Made by a program: the position numbers and the translations under genes
The notes under the pieces: generated by a model
The model's database searches: none
Told to the model about the DNA's origin: nothing
The model's input: only the letters and a program-made list of their open reading frames with translations
Assembly (NCBI RefSeq): GCF_033807715.1
Contig: NC_084597.1
Coordinates: 11,162,843 to 11,226,842 of the forward strand
Length of the DNA stretch: 64,000 nucleotides
Source of the DNA: Cololabis saira
Lineage: Eukaryota; Chordata; Actinopteri; Beloniformes; Belonidae
Direction of reading: 5' to 3'
Shown here: piece after piece, positions 12,035 through 26,134 of the stretch
Layout of the letters: each line of letters begins with the position of its first letter
How positions within the stretch are numbered: the first letter of the stretch is position 1

Positions 12035-12997
12035 CAGTGTTGTGCTAGTTACTGAAAAATAGTAACTAGTTACCGCTACTAGTTACTTCATTAAAAAAGT
12101 AACTCAGTTAGTAACTTAGACCAAAAAGTAATGCGTTACTATGAAAAGTAACTATTGAGTTACTTTAAATAAAAACATTTTTTTAAATGCTCCCATTAAT
12201 CCCCTCTAGCCTTCATTTCAGCAGGTTCTGTATGGATTTGCATTGTGCCTTGTGTTCTGCATTCTGATTGGCTAATTAGTCTCCCCGCTTCTTCACTTCC
12301 TGTGTCAATAACGTTGGTTGCTTAGCAACAAGCTGAGAACGGCCAATGAGCTTCAGCCGCAGCTGAAGAACAGGACTCTTTGATGAATCGTTCATTACAG
12401 TCTCAAATATAATAACCAATGGTGGCATGTTGGTTTATAAGAATATTTTTGCCTGGAAGAAAAAACAGCGACAAAACGACCCATAACTATTTTCTTCTCT
12501 CTCGAAAAAAACACCTGCACCGATGGCTTTAGGAGAAAAAAGACACTACAGGGTCAGGATGCAGCGGCTCAGAAGAGCAGTTTAATACGTGCGAGGCGGT
12601 GCTGATCTCCGCAATTTGAAGCCTTTTTAATTGTAAAAAGAATTTCACTTACCACAGGTTCTTTTTGGAACGTAACCGCTGCGAAAAACGAGGGATTACT
12701 GTCATGACAATATCTCCACGTTGCGAAACGAATATCCAACGTAAAACTAACTTCACCACGGTCTCGCCATGACCGTCATGTTTTTGAAAGCACACACACA
12801 TCCACACTATATTTCCTCCGGTCTCCGCGTGCGGGGAAAAAAAGCATCACTGTAGCCAGAAATAACGGAGTAACGCACCTTTGGTAACGGTAACTGCTTT
12901 ACTGAATTTAAAAAGTAATGCATTAGAGTATTAATTACCGCAAAACTAACGGCGTTACTGTAACACGTTACTAAATAACGCGTTAGTCCCAACACTG
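12035..12997. mobile_element. hAT element with CAGTGTTG termini
   Basis: The ends cagtgttgtgctagttact and cgttagtcccaacactg are flanked by CCGACCAG at 12027-12034 and 12998-13005. Internal tagttac/gtaac repeats mirror each other. No transposase frame is visible. Confidence 0.88.
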
Positions 12998-13005
12998 CCG
13001 ACCAG

Positions 13006-13692
13006 TGAACCTGCCTGCTGTGCGTTCCTCGTCTGCCTGTGGCTGGTTGGCACTAGGCCGGTTCCTGCTCCACCAAGAGACCAACCTGATCCGCTTCTGC
13101 TCTCCAGCTAACATCCTCTGGGAACTTATCAAACTCTGGATCCAGACTCTGCTGCCGTCCTCTGACCTGCTATAACCTGCCAAATAAAGACTGTTCAAGT
13201 ACAAAAACCTGGTTCATTTGTGTTGCGATTGGCTTCACTCCATACCCGTTACAGTTAAGCTGTTTCCCATGGGAGCTGGGATGCATTGGCTTTCCCTGCC
13301 AAGTCAACATGGCACTTGCTGGATGAGAATAGTAAGAAACTTCCTGCTCAGATGGATGAAGAAAGAGCTTAATGATGGATATGGAGAAAGGGAGAAGAGG
13401 AAAAGTTGGATGCCAGGAACGGAAAAGCAAAGATGTGGCTACCATTGCTGACCCATCAACCAGAGTGTAGTTGTCGAGGGTCCAAACATTTGAGGATTTG
13501 CTTTTCAATCCATCTGTTTAATTTGATCAAATGATGGAGGAATACTCAAAAGATACCTGCCAAGTCAGTTCACGTTCACTTTACCACTCACTGTACGGTC
13601 AAATACAAAGTATTCTGCAGTGTTAGATGTTTCTTCAACATGGAGAGGTCAGCAGAGCCTGAAAGAATCCTTATCCATCCTTTACTTTACAG
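13006..13692. other. intronic segment, possible LTR-like fragment
   Basis: A C-rich stretch with the polyadenylation-type signal aataaa near 13183 continues the sequence interrupted by the 12035-12997 insertion. This looks like the 3' part of a retrotransposon LTR, but no terminal repeats or primer-binding site were seen, so the call is weak. Confidence 0.35.
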
Positions 13693-14543
13693 CAGGGGTG
13701 TCAAATGTGCGGCCCGAGAGAGATTTCCATGTGGCCCGTAAGAAATTTCCAACGCAAAAAACCGAAATGTTAATTTACTAAAAAGAAAGGCATAAATAAT
13801 TGCCATGAATCGCAGCATATCCGATAATATATTTATTCTACAAATCCATCGTTATTCCACTACTAGAGCAGTTTTCGACATTTTTTTAGATTTCTAGAAT
13901 GCATTTGCCGATTTTATTTCTTTGTAGACGATTGTTTATTTTTATTAACTGACTACTATTATATATTTTCGCAGGAAAAATATCACTGCTAAAAAAGATG
14001 ATAGAAGATATTTATTCTGAGAATTTCAGTTTTGAATACGAGGATAGTGACAAAGTAAAACAGTTAAAAAAGAAGTGCTGACTTTTTCAGCACACTGGCT
14101 TAAATATCCGCGCCAATTTTTAAAAATAAATACACTTAATTGTACTGGAAAAATCTCTAAATCACAAAGAAACACTCTCTGACGTAATAAGAAAGATTTA
14201 GCTTTTAATTAAATGTCCTATAAAAAAGCGAAATATAAAAAAAACATACTTGTTTCTGTGTATCTTTGTAAAATGATAGTAAAAGTATCTTACATAATTT
14301 GAAAAAAAACGAGAAATTTCAAGAAAAGATCCTGAAGAAATCTATTTTACATAATTAAGGTGTAAACAAAGTGCATATCTCCTTTAAAATTAATAAACTG
14401 ATATTGGATTAGATAACAATAGTAAAAAAAAAAGAATTAGAAAAAAAAATGTTCGCACCGTTTTTGTTATTTTGAGCGTGCGGCCCGCAAGAAAAAAATT
14501 GGTCAAATCCGGCCCGCCAAGCAAAATGAGTTTGACACCCCTG
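13693..14543. mobile_element. hAT element with CAGGGGTGTCAAA termini
   Basis: The left end caggggtgtcaaatgtgcgg and right end gagtttgacacccctg are inverted repeats flanked by CTTTACAG (13685-13692 and 14544-14551). The sub-terminal gcggccc motif is typical of a Charlie-like family. The interior is AT-rich and non-coding. Confidence 0.88.
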
Positions 14544-15084
14544 CTTTACAGTGTAAAAGTTAAGGGAAGTAAACAGGGGAACGGTTATTGAAATGCAGCA
14601 AACCAACAGCTAGAAGTTGTATTTCACATTAAATGTGTGTATATGAACAATGAAAATAAATAATCTTGAAATATGAATGTGTTTGTGAGAGTTCATAGAT
14701 CCTCTGAACAAAAAAAAACTAAAATCACATCCAAAGCATTCCAGACTTGGATATTAGCTACTAATTTTAGCCACATGTTGTGATTGCTTGCTCAACAATT
14801 TGGTTCCTACACTTCTTATTTCACATCAACTGTTGTTGACAGCCATAAGGCACACACCAAGTTGACATCCTGGAAAAGAAATCAGATAAGCTGCTTTTAA
14901 TTACATGTCAATGGTTATAACGACTTTTTGGACAGATGGAAGTGAGGGAGGAGGGCGAGCGGCGCTCTTCCTGTGGGAAACTGATGGAGAGGAATTTTTC
15001 CAGCTGCTCGTCTTCTCCGCTGCCTTCTGTTTGTCTCACTCTGTTTATGTTTATTCATGTTTCTTTTTTTTCTTTTTTTTTTAG
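14544..15084. other. itga1 intron 3, last part
   Basis: Unremarkable intronic sequence ending in the long T-rich acceptor of exon 4. Confidence 0.5.
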
Positions 15085-15173
15085 AAAACACAACTATTCC
15101 CAACTTGCGTGAAGTCAAAGAGAACATGACCATGGGAACCACTCTGGTGACCAATCCCAGTGGAGGCTTTCTG
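15085..15173 (+). CDS. itga1: itga1 exon 4: beta-propeller
   Basis: The exon reads KNTTIPNLREVKENMTMGTT followed by LVTNPSGGFL and ends at the strong donor gtaagt. It matches the VKENMTFGSTLVTNPNGGFL stretch known in alpha-1. Two N-glycosylation sequons (NTT and NMT) are visible. It lies 8.9 kb downstream of exon 3, and intron 3 is the largest in the window. The exon ends in phase 0. Confidence 0.95.
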
Positions 15174-16265
15174 GTAAGTAGGAAGTCCTCTACACTTTCT
15201 TTACCAATAAGAAATAAAGGGACTGTTTATTTTCTGCTAGAAACTGGACACCGGAGTAGATGTTCACAAAACCTTTGGACCCCGTAGAAGCAGTGGGTTT
15301 GACGTTTCATGCTCCACAGTCAGACTTTGCATCTAGGGAGTATTATGGGATAGTTTGAATCAACTGTACAGTTCAAGTGATGCAAGATTAATGTAATGTT
15401 GCAGAACTCCAAATAGCTTTTTATTCCACACTGAGGATCACATTTACAGGGGGTTTAAACATAAGGGCTTATATGTGTTTATTTAAACATTTTTTAAGGC
15501 ATATCATATGCAGCTACAGTTGTAATTTAAGCACAATCCTTAATGTGCTAAACATGACGTGCCAACATGACTCTTCAACACTCCATTTATATATGCTGGA
15601 ATTCAGCTCCCTTTACAATCAATACTAATAAATTAGCTGCTTTTATGTAAAGCTTCTGGTAGAAGAAGGGGAGTTTGCCAACACTATGTCATGACTGGTT
15701 CCATGTTTGAAATGTACTCATTATTTTCTCATCTAATCACTTTCAACAGCCACTGTTTTTTACTTTATTCACAGAGATTCATGTAGTCATTTAGCCACAA
15801 TAATGTATTAGTATGCATTCTTGACCTTGTGACGTCTATACTACTGAATAATTATATTTGGGGTCTCAGAAGGGTAGAAATGGGAAGTTAATGTGGAGGA
15901 TTTTTGAAATGTTACAATTTGGAAACTTTTCTGATAAAATGGTTAAAACTCGGAATCAATGGAAAATTTGAGGTTTTATCTTTTAAAAATAGTGTTTTGT
16001 TTGGTCATAAGTTTGAGGCTTAAAATTAAACACATTGACTATTTTTTTTTTGTGAAATTTAGCAAGAAAGAAACCTCTCCCCCTAAAAAAATAAAAGTAA
16101 AAAAAAGATTAAGAAAAATACTTTAAAGACATAAATGCAAGGACAACAGTTACCCGATATAGTTGCCTATAAGGAATGCAGGATTCCAGCAGTTGCAACA
16201 GCAATGGCATAGCTGCTTTTACAAGCGATGACCACCATACCAGTATGCCGTAAATAATGTGGTAA
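15174..16265. other. itga1 intron 4, first part
   Basis: AT-rich intronic sequence, nothing recognised. Confidence 0.5.
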
Positions 16266-16779
16266 CCGTATTTTCTGGACTATAAGTCGCTACTTTTTTC
16301 ATGCGTTTTCAACCATGCGGCTTATACAAAGGTGCGGCTATTCTGTGGATTTTTCTTCCACCGCTCGGGGCGCTTGAACCGTTTAACCCAATTAGAATCA
16401 AAACTAAGACAAAATAAATGCATGGAAGAATACGCTACTTCTTCTTTAGCAGATAGAAGTAGGTAGAAGCAGATTTCAAACGGATAAATAAATAAATACC
16501 GGTTATTTTCTCTTGATTCTGTCCCGTTTTAATCAGCAAAGTTGCTGCCGTGTTAAAAGACACTGTTAGGAAAGATCTATTTAGGTACAAACATGTACAT
16601 CATTTACAGTTCAAAATCCTTCTGTACATGTGGTAAATATCTAATCTAACAACATAAATATCTTTTTTTTTTTTAAATAGAGTGGATGCGGCTTGTATAT
16701 CTTTTTTTTAATAATTTCTTTTTAAAATAGAGCGGATGCGGCTTATATGCAGGTGCGGCTTATAGTCCAGAAAATATGG
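16266..16779 (+). mobile_element. TA-flanked MITE, CCGTATTTTCTGGACTATAA family (copy 1)
   Basis: Ends ccgtattttctggactataa and ttatagtccagaaaatatgg are inverted, with TA on the outside. Repeated gcggcttat words occur through the element. A second copy lies 229 bp downstream in the opposite orientation, so the two can pair. Confidence 0.8.
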
Positions 16780-17008
16780 TATACTCCATTATATTTGTAA
16801 TATATAAAACAAAACACTATCCATGGTTGTGAAGGCGCAGTGCATGCAGGGGGTGTGGCCTCGACGGCTCATGCAGTAAACTGAGTGTCCTGTTCATGTG
16901 AATTAATGGAGATGGATTTTAACAGGATCTTGATTCAATTATGATTTTCTCTTACATTTATGATACTTGTTACAAGATAACTTTCAGTGTTGCAAAGTTT
17001 TCACATTA

Positions 17009-17480
17009 CCGTATTTTCTGGACTATAAGCCGCACCTGCATACAAGCCGCATCCGCTCTATTCAAAAAAAAAGATATGAAGCCGCAGATATTTATGTTGT
17101 AAGATTAGATATTTTACTACATGTACAGAAGGATTTTGAACTGTAAATGATGTACATGTTTGTACCTAAATAGATCCTTTCCTAACAGTGTCTTTTAACA
17201 CGGCAGCAACTTTGCTGACAGACAGGACAGAACCAAGAGAAAATAACCGGTATTTATTTATCTATTTATCTGTTTGAATTCTGCTTCTACCTACTTCTAT
17301 CTGCTAAAGAAGAAGTGGCGTATTCTTCTTTGCATTTATTTTGTATTAGTTTTGATTCTAATTCCGGTTAGAGCGCCCCGAGCGGTGGAAGAAAAATCCA
17401 CAGAATAGCTGCACCTTTGTATAAGCTGCATGGTTAAAAACCTATGAAAAAAGTAGCGGCTTATAGTCCAGAAAATACGG
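17009..17480 (-). mobile_element. TA-flanked MITE, CCGTATTTTCTGGACTATAA family (copy 2)
   Basis: The inverted ends are flanked by TA. The internal gcgccccgagcggtggaag block matches copy 1 in reverse, which fixes the orientation. Confidence 0.8.
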
Positions 17481-18628
17481 TAATTGCAATATACTATTAC
17501 CAAAATATCCAATGGAAAGTTTCCTAGAAAAACTGAAAATTCCTGCAGTTTTGCAGCTCTATTTTACTGCATAGTGCCCAGTGTATAAAACACTAGATGC
17601 AGTACGACCTTTCAAAAACACCTCTCTTAATACATCTGGAAAATTGCTTATATCAGCTATGGAGCGCATCAACTCTCCTTTTGGCTGTTAATGGCCCCTG
17701 CTGACCCCAGCTCTTTCCCTCGGGCTACGGTTCAGTCGTCTCTCAGTACATTCGCTCCGGTCACTGCTCTGACAGTAAATGAACAGTCAGTAAATGAATA
17801 AATGCACAATCAGTGCATTTGAACAATGAACAATCAGCTTCCACTGTGATGTGTTTCTCACATCATGCTTCTCATCATTTCTTTTTAGTCAAATGTTCAT
17901 TCAAAGCTAGAGTCAGTTTATACACAAATTATAAAAAAGAAAATGGGTGCTTTGGGCTGAAACGAGGTGTGACTGAACAGAGGAAATAAAACTCCATCAC
18001 ATCCTTTGGCAATTTTAAGAGCAGACCATCCAACCGTGAGAGTTGAGAGTCGCCTGCTGGTGTTCAATCAATCAATCTTTATTTGTATAGAACTTTTTAA
18101 ACATCCACTTTTGACCAAAGTGCAAAAAATGGCCTACAAAAATAATCAGAACGCATAGAGACTAAGAATGAAAGAACTATTCCAGTAAAAAAATCCAATG
18201 AAAAGTGGATCCACTGCTCTGGTCCAGACTATAATTTAGAAATGCCATGACAGTTTGTTATTTTGAGGCACAACTGTGGGCTTATTGCTCAGCTTGGGAA
18301 GACCCTGAGTTTCAGGATCGTTTGAGGAAAGGAAATGGAGTAAAAAAAAAAAAAATTAATAGCTTTCATTGAATTTTCCACTCATTGTAGGTCATTTGAA
18401 TTCTACTTTTCTCCCAGGCTCTTCTTTCATCTCACTCTCTCTGTTGAATCTTTGGGGATCTCTGGTGGCTTTAAATAGTCTCTGTGAAATCCTTCATGTG
18501 AGTAGTTCTTTCCTCTTGGGGTTTCCTTTGCTATTCCTCTCCAGTAGCCCTGAACCTCCTCTCACCCGTGACCTCATACTGGTTGAAAGCTAACCGGTTA
18601 CAGCAGCTGAACTTCACGCTCTCTCATA
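17481..18628. other. itga1 intron 4, spacer with retroposon-tail-like sequence
   Basis: At about 18064-18160 caatcaatcaatctttattt begins a sequence typical of the 3' tail of fish retroposons (SINE/LINE). The rest is unremarkable. Confidence 0.4.
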
Positions 18629-19727
18629 TGGAGCCAAATCAAGGCCAAAAGTTTTGCTAATTTGAAAATAAAATTTGAACCTGAAAATTCTTTTCAGATC
18701 TCTATCAGATCTTTTTTTCAGTTTCAAATCTTTTTATTTCAGTTTCAAATCTTTTTTTCAGTTTCAAATCTTTTTTTTTCAGTTTCACGTCTTTTTTTTC
18801 AGTTTCACATCTTTTTTTTCAGTTTCACGTCTTTTTTTTCAGTTTCACATCTTTTTTTTCATTTTCACATCTTTTTTTTCAGTTTCACTTCTTTTTTTTC
18901 AGTTTAAAATTTTTTTTTCAGGTTCAGACTTTTGGCCCCGATCTGGCGTGGGGGGCGTGGCACCATGAGTGACAGCAGAACAGAGAAGGCGGGGTACGTT
19001 CCTCAGTCATGTTGCCTTCAGGAAACGTAGGTTGCAGAAGTTATCAGTAGAAGTATGAATCAACACTGTATATACACTATATTCACGTGATTGGCAGTGG
19101 AAAAAACTGATATTAGTGACACATTTCTGTTTAAAAAGCTGTTTTAGACCGTACTTGGCACCAATTGCAGTATAAAAGCAATAAACTATGCCAGACTGTA
19201 CAGTTCAACAGCCACACTTTAAAGTTTGACATTTCCCACTTCCACATACGGTACTACCAAGTACGGTCTAAAACAGCTTTTTAAACAGAAATGTGTCACT
19301 AATATCAGTTTTTTTCCACTGCCAATCACGTGAATATGGTGTATATACAGTGTTGAATCATACTTCTACTGATAACTTCTACAACCTACGTTTCCTGAAG
19401 GCAACATGACTGAGTAACGTCCCCCGCCTTCTCTGTTCTGCTGTCACTCATGATGCCACGCCCCTCACAGTTGATGCCACGCCCCCCACGCCAGATCCGG
19501 GCCAAAAGTCTGAAACTGAAAAAAAAATGTGAAACTGAAAAAAAAGAAGTGAAACTGAAAAAAAAAGATTTGAAACTGAAAAAAAGATTTGAAACTGAAA
19601 TAAAAAGATTTGAAACTGAAAAAAAGATCTGATCCTGAAAAAAATAAAATTGAAACTGAAAAAAAGAATTTTCAGGTTCAAATTTTATTTTCAAATTAGC
19701 AAAACTTTTGGCCTTGATTTGGCTCCA
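18629..19727. mobile_element. 1.1-kb fold-back element with TGGAGC termini (TA-flanked)
   Basis: Almost the whole element is a palindrome: arms of about 500 bp meet in a short loop near 19155-19250. Termini tggagccaaatcaaggcc and ggccttgatttggctcca are flanked by TA. Each arm carries a tandem array of about 20 bp (cagtttcacatctttttttt or its complement). It ends 55 bp before exon 5. The ORFs across the array are low-complexity artefacts. Confidence 0.88.
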
Positions 19728-19782
19728 TACTCTCAGTGCCTCAGTTTGTGTGTGTCTGTGTGTTTGTGTCGCATCTCCACAG

Positions 19783-19897
19783 GCGTGCGGTCCTCAGTAC
19801 GGCTACATGTGTGGCGAGCAGCAGTACATCGTCGGGGTCTGTGCCAACGTGAGCTCCTCCTTCCAGATCTCCAACTCTTTCTCTCCGGCCGTGCGAG
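19783..19897 (+). CDS. itga1: itga1 exon 5: beta-propeller blade 2
   Basis: The exon reads ACGPQYGYMCGEQQYIVGVC and then ANVSSSFQISNSFSPAVR. ACGP begins the second blade in alpha chains, and ANVSSSFQ carries a sequon. The donor is gtacgc and the last codon (E) is split 1+2. The exon is boxed in by mobile DNA: a fold-back element ends 55 bp upstream and a hAT element starts 41 bp downstream, so only about 211 bp here is non-transposon sequence. Confidence 0.95.
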
Positions 19898-19938
19898 GTA
19901 CGCAGCCCGTCCCAGTAAATTGCAGCCGCCACAGGATG

Positions 19939-20909
19939 TAGGGTTGCCACCCGTCCCGTAAAATACGGAATTGTCCTTTATTTGAGAAAAAAATGTTGCG
20001 TCCCGTATTGAACTAATACGGGACACGATTTGTACCGTATTTTCATTAACTTTTACACCATATTCTAGTTGAATTATTGAAATAAATGAACTTTTACACC
20101 ATATTCTAGTTGAATTATTGAAATAAGTTAACTTTTACACCATATTCTAGTTGAATTATTGAAATAAATTAACTTTTACACCATATTCTAGTTGAATTAT
20201 TGAAATAAATTAACTTTTACACCATATTCTAGTTTAATTTATTGAAATAAATTAACTTTTACACCATATTCTAGTTTAATTTATTGAAATAAATTAACTT
20301 TTACACCATATTCTAGTTGAATTATTGAAATAAGTTAACTTTTACACCATATTCTAGTTGAATTATTGAAATAAATTAACTTTTACACCATATTCTAGTT
20401 GAATTATTGAAATAAATTAACTTTTACACCATATTCTAGTTGAATTATTGAAATAAGTTAACTTTTACACCATATTCTAGTTGAATTATTGAAATAAATT
20501 AACTTTTACACCATATTCTAGTTGAATTATTGAAATAAATTAACTTTTACACCATATTCTAGTTTAATTTATTGAAATAAATTAACTTTTACACCATATT
20601 CTAGTTGAATTATTGAAATAAATTAACTTTTACACCATATTCTTCACCTGTAGGCTATATTGCATCTGGGCTGATATGGACATACGTAGCATAGGAGGAT
20701 ATTTCAGCTGCTAGTATGGTTGTCTGTCTGTACAGTCATGCAAGTTCAATGCTATTAAAGCACTTTAAACTTTAAATCAAAGCATTTTGTTTTTCATATA
20801 AAATAAACACATTTTTATGCATTTTAGAAGTTTTAGGGCTTTTTTTTGGCTCCTGCGCTGCTGAAATCAGGGCGTCCCTTATTTCTATTTCTGAAAGGTG
20901 GCAACCCTA
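19939..20909 (+). mobile_element. hAT element with 41-bp minisatellite (copy 1)
   Basis: Ends tagggttgccacccgtcccg and ggtggcaaccctа-type ggtggcaaccc-ta lie between exact duplications ACAGGATG (19931-19938 and 20910-20917). The middle (about 20045-20640) is a tandem array of a 41-bp unit (aacttttacaccatattcta...), about 14 copies with a slightly longer variant. Inserted 41 bp after the exon 5 donor. Confidence 0.9.
20045..20642. repeat. 41-bp tandem array
   Basis: About 14 copies of a unit containing acaccatattctagttgaat. Variants differ in aaataaat versus aaataagt and in an occasional extra tt, and the variant order is not random, which suggests block duplication. Confidence 0.92.
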
Positions 20910-21335
20910 ACAGGATGTGACGCAACCGGTGCAAATTGTGTGTCCGTGCCAAGAGATTAGGATCTAACCCACACCGGAGAACCACCCTGGACCCTGACAT
21001 TGAACTCCCCCTCCCTCAGAGAAGAGGCAGATAAGAGCGTTTCTTAATGTAAACTCATCTGACACCCCCCCCGCCCTCCCCGGTCCCTCTCTGGCCCAGC
21101 CTAGTCCTTCTGCTGCATTGCATGCCCAAGTTAGGAGACAGTTTAGTGGCTCTGCACTTCAATTCCCTGGAAGGAAACAGCAAAGAATGAAGGGAGACAA
21201 CAGTCAATGCTCATTGTTTAATTTATACTTTCACCTCCGTGCCTTCTTCACCAGAACACTGCTAAATATACTATAAGGCTTTAAAATCCCATTTAGCTAA
21301 TTTTTAGTAAAAAAAAGAAGTATCTTGAATATATT
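20910..21335. other. itga1 intron 5, spacer
   Basis: Unremarkable intronic sequence between two hAT insertions. Confidence 0.45.
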
Positions 21336-22863
21336 CAGAGGTGGGTAGTAACGAGTAGGGTTGCCACCTTTCAGAAATAGAAATAAGGGACGTCCTGATT
21401 TCAGCAGCGCAGGAGCCAAAAATAGCCCCAAAACTTCTAAACTGAATAAAAATGTGTTTATTTTATATGAAAAAACTAAATGCTTTGATTTAAAGTTTAA
21501 AGTGCTTTAATAGCATTGAACTTGCATGACTGTACAGACAGACAACCATATAGCAACTGAAATATCCTCCTATGCTACGTATGTCCACATCAGCCCAGAT
21601 GTAGAATATAGTTACAGGTGAAGAATATGGTGTAAAAGTAAATTTATTTCAATAATTCAACTAGAATATGGTGTAAAAGTACATTTATTTCAATAATTCA
21701 ACTAGAATATGGTGTAAAAGTTAATTTGTTTCAATAATTCAACTAGAATATGGTGTAAAAGTTAATTTATTTCAATAATTCAACTAGAATATGGTGTAAA
21801 AGTTAATTTATTTCAATAATTCAACTAGAATATGGTGTAAAAGTTAATTTATTTCAATAATTCAACTAGAATATGGTGTAAAAGTTAATTTATTTCAATA
21901 ATTCAACTAGAATATGGTGTAAAAGTTAACTTATTTCAATAATTCAACTAGAATATGGTGTAAAAGTTAATTTATTTCAATAATTCAACTAGAATATGGT
22001 GTAAAGGTTCATTTATTTCAATAATTCAACTAGAATATGGTGTAAAAGTTAATGAAAATACGGTACAAATCGTGTCCCGTATTAGTTCAATACGGGACGC
22101 AACATTTTTTTCTCAAATAAAGAACAATTCCGTATTTTACGGGACGGGTGGCAACCCTAGTAACGAGTTATATTTACTCCGTTACATTTACTTGAGTAAG
22201 TTTGGGGACATTTTGTACTTTTAGGAGTAGTTTTGAATCACTATACTTTGTACTTTTACTTGAGTAGATTTATGAAGAAGAAACCGTTACTCTTACTCCG
22301 CTACATTAGGCTACGTTGAGCTGTTACTTTTCTTTTATCCCTTTTATCCACGTACGCGTCAATCTCATGACATCACTGGGTGACTCTTTGGGAAAAATGT
22401 TTGTTTTTGCATGTTTTGTCACATTTACACAGACTCAAACACACAAAGAGTTTATATGAGTTCATGTTTGTTCTAGTTCTGGTTAAAAAAGAAAAGTACA
22501 AAGGCTTGAAATTTTTTGCTACTTGTGCTTAATTTATTTTGTTATTCTGTTATTATTTGATTTATTTTATTATTTATTAAAGTACTCGAATTTACTTTAA
22601 GATTATTTTAATTTGAGCTATTTTTTATTCATTTTAATTTATTTTTTATTTTATTGATTATTTTGTACTTTTGTCTGTTTGAATGGTTGTGTTAAAAAAA
22701 TAAATCACACGTTACTCAACAGTTACTCAGTACTTGAGTACTTTTTTACTTTTCCTCAAGTAATTATTTGGAAGACTACTTTTTACTTCTACTTGAGTCA
22801 TATTATTCTGAAGTAACAGTACTTTTACTTGAGTAAAATTTTTGGCTACTCTACCCAGCTCTG
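21336..22863. mobile_element. hAT element with CAGAGGTGGGTAG termini (outer host)
   Basis: Ends cagaggtgggtag and ctacccagctctg are flanked by AATATATT (21328-21335 and 22864-22871). It was invaded near its left end by a second hAT element (21356-22159), so it is the older of the two. The remainder is rich in acttgagta words. Confidence 0.88.
21356..22159 (-). mobile_element. hAT element with 41-bp minisatellite (copy 2), nested
   Basis: Duplications GTAACGAG at 21348-21355 and 22160-22167 flank tagggttgccacc and ggtggcaaccc-ta ends. The array is in the opposite orientation to copy 1 and has about 10 units. Confidence 0.9.
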
Positions 22864-23370
22864 AATATATTGTATCAATATCTCATGGGAGTAATCTGGA
22901 GTGCTGGATGAATAATAGATTTTGAGTAGCAGTTTTTACACTTGAACTTTCTCTGACATTTTGCTTCAACTTAATCGCTGCACTTTTACATTCTTTCATG
23001 CAGCCGGGAGGTTTTTGATCAGATTTAAAATCTATGTTCACCAGAACAAATTTGAAGATCGTTAATCTCAAGTTAGCCCTCAGTTAAATACTCACATCAG
23101 GGGGTGTGCCTTTCACTAAAGGCTGGTGTCTACTAGCCATGACCTCTTAACGCAGTCTGATCAGTCATTTTTCTCCTTGTTTGGCTTTGCCGAACTTTCA
23201 AAACACCTTAAATGTATTTAGTGATATAGTAATGTTGAATTACAGACAGGACTGCAAATATGTGTGTAATAAATCCAGTTTTAGATTCAGTGTGCCAGGA
23301 ACAGAAAAAGAAACTATAATTCCTCAATTTAATTACCTTCTTCCTTTCTCTTTTTTTTTTTTTTTTGCAG
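22864..23370. other. itga1 intron 5, last part
   Basis: Unremarkable intronic sequence ending in an 18-nt T tract at the exon 6 acceptor. Confidence 0.5.
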
Positions 23371-23498
23371 AGTGTTCAAAGAATCTGGACATTGTGATCG
23401 TCTTGGATGGATCTAACAGCATCTATCCCTGGAGCAGCATTGTTGAATTTCTGATTCGCTTCCTCGGGCCGATAGAGATTGGACCTAAACAGTCACAG
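23371..23498 (+). CDS. itga1: itga1 exon 6: start of I (vWA) domain with MIDAS DGSNS
   Basis: The exon reads [20 protein letters not shown] and then [23 protein letters not shown]. It opens the inserted I domain. DGSNS is the DxSxS part of the metal-ion-dependent adhesion site, which coordinates Mg2+ and contacts collagen glutamate. The acceptor has an uninterrupted T tract and the donor is gtcagt. The exon ends in phase 0. A huge GGAA/GAAA array begins about 200 bp downstream. Confidence 0.96.
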
Positions 23499-23533
23499 GT
23501 CAGTAGCAGGCGTCAATAGATTACAACACACAC

Positions 23534-25515
<1,982 letters not shown>

Positions 25516-26134
25516 TCACACACACACACACTCACAGTATTTGGGATTACACCTCGCTGTAACATTACACCTCGAGTTGGCCATTGCCTTGAATAGATAA
25601 GTTAAATATAAATCATTATTCTCTTAAACATTTAAAAAAGATATGTTTTATTGTATATGATACAAATGGTTTGTATTTAAAAGAGTATGTGATGACTTCA
25701 ATCCCCTCTGTTATGTAATGTTCTCCATGTTGCCATCTATAAGACAATCCTCTGTCTCATTAGGTTATACTTGCAGTGTATTTTTGTCCGTTTGTCTTGG
25801 TTTGTTCCAGGAATGGATGATTAGCTTGTATTATGGTTATGTTCATCTGGTCTGGAGCTTGTATTATGGCTACAGTAGTCTGGTCTGGAGCCTGCAGAGT
25901 TTTCCACAGGGAAGCACTGGAAAGTCTTCTCGCCGTGGAGGCCCGTGGTTGAGAGTCACATCTTCCATGGTCGCTGAAGTCTTCTGAATAAAGAACATTG
26001 TGTCACGTCGTCGGCCCTGCCAGACACAGCCACATCCTCTGCAGGCTGCCTGGGAGGGGCAGCACGAGGACAGAAGAACCCTGAATAAATGAAAAATACA
26101 TGTGCATGTGTGTGTGTGTGTGTGTGTCTTCCAG
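25516..26134. other. itga1 intron 6, last part, with TG repeat at acceptor
   Basis: A short CA repeat near 25518-25530 is followed by unremarkable sequence. A (TG)n run at about 26106-26127 sits directly in front of cttccag of exon 7. Confidence 0.7.

Noticed and set aside
13006..13240. Retroviral or LTR retrotransposon copy
   Set aside because: Only a C-rich stretch and an aataaa signal are visible; no paired LTRs, primer-binding site or gag/pol-like frames were found, so it is kept only as a weak LTR-like note.
18662..18968. Phe/Ser-rich frames (FFSVS repeats), also the mirror at 19386-19694
   Set aside because: Products of the 20-bp array in the fold-back element; the mirrored arm gives the same peptides on the other strand.
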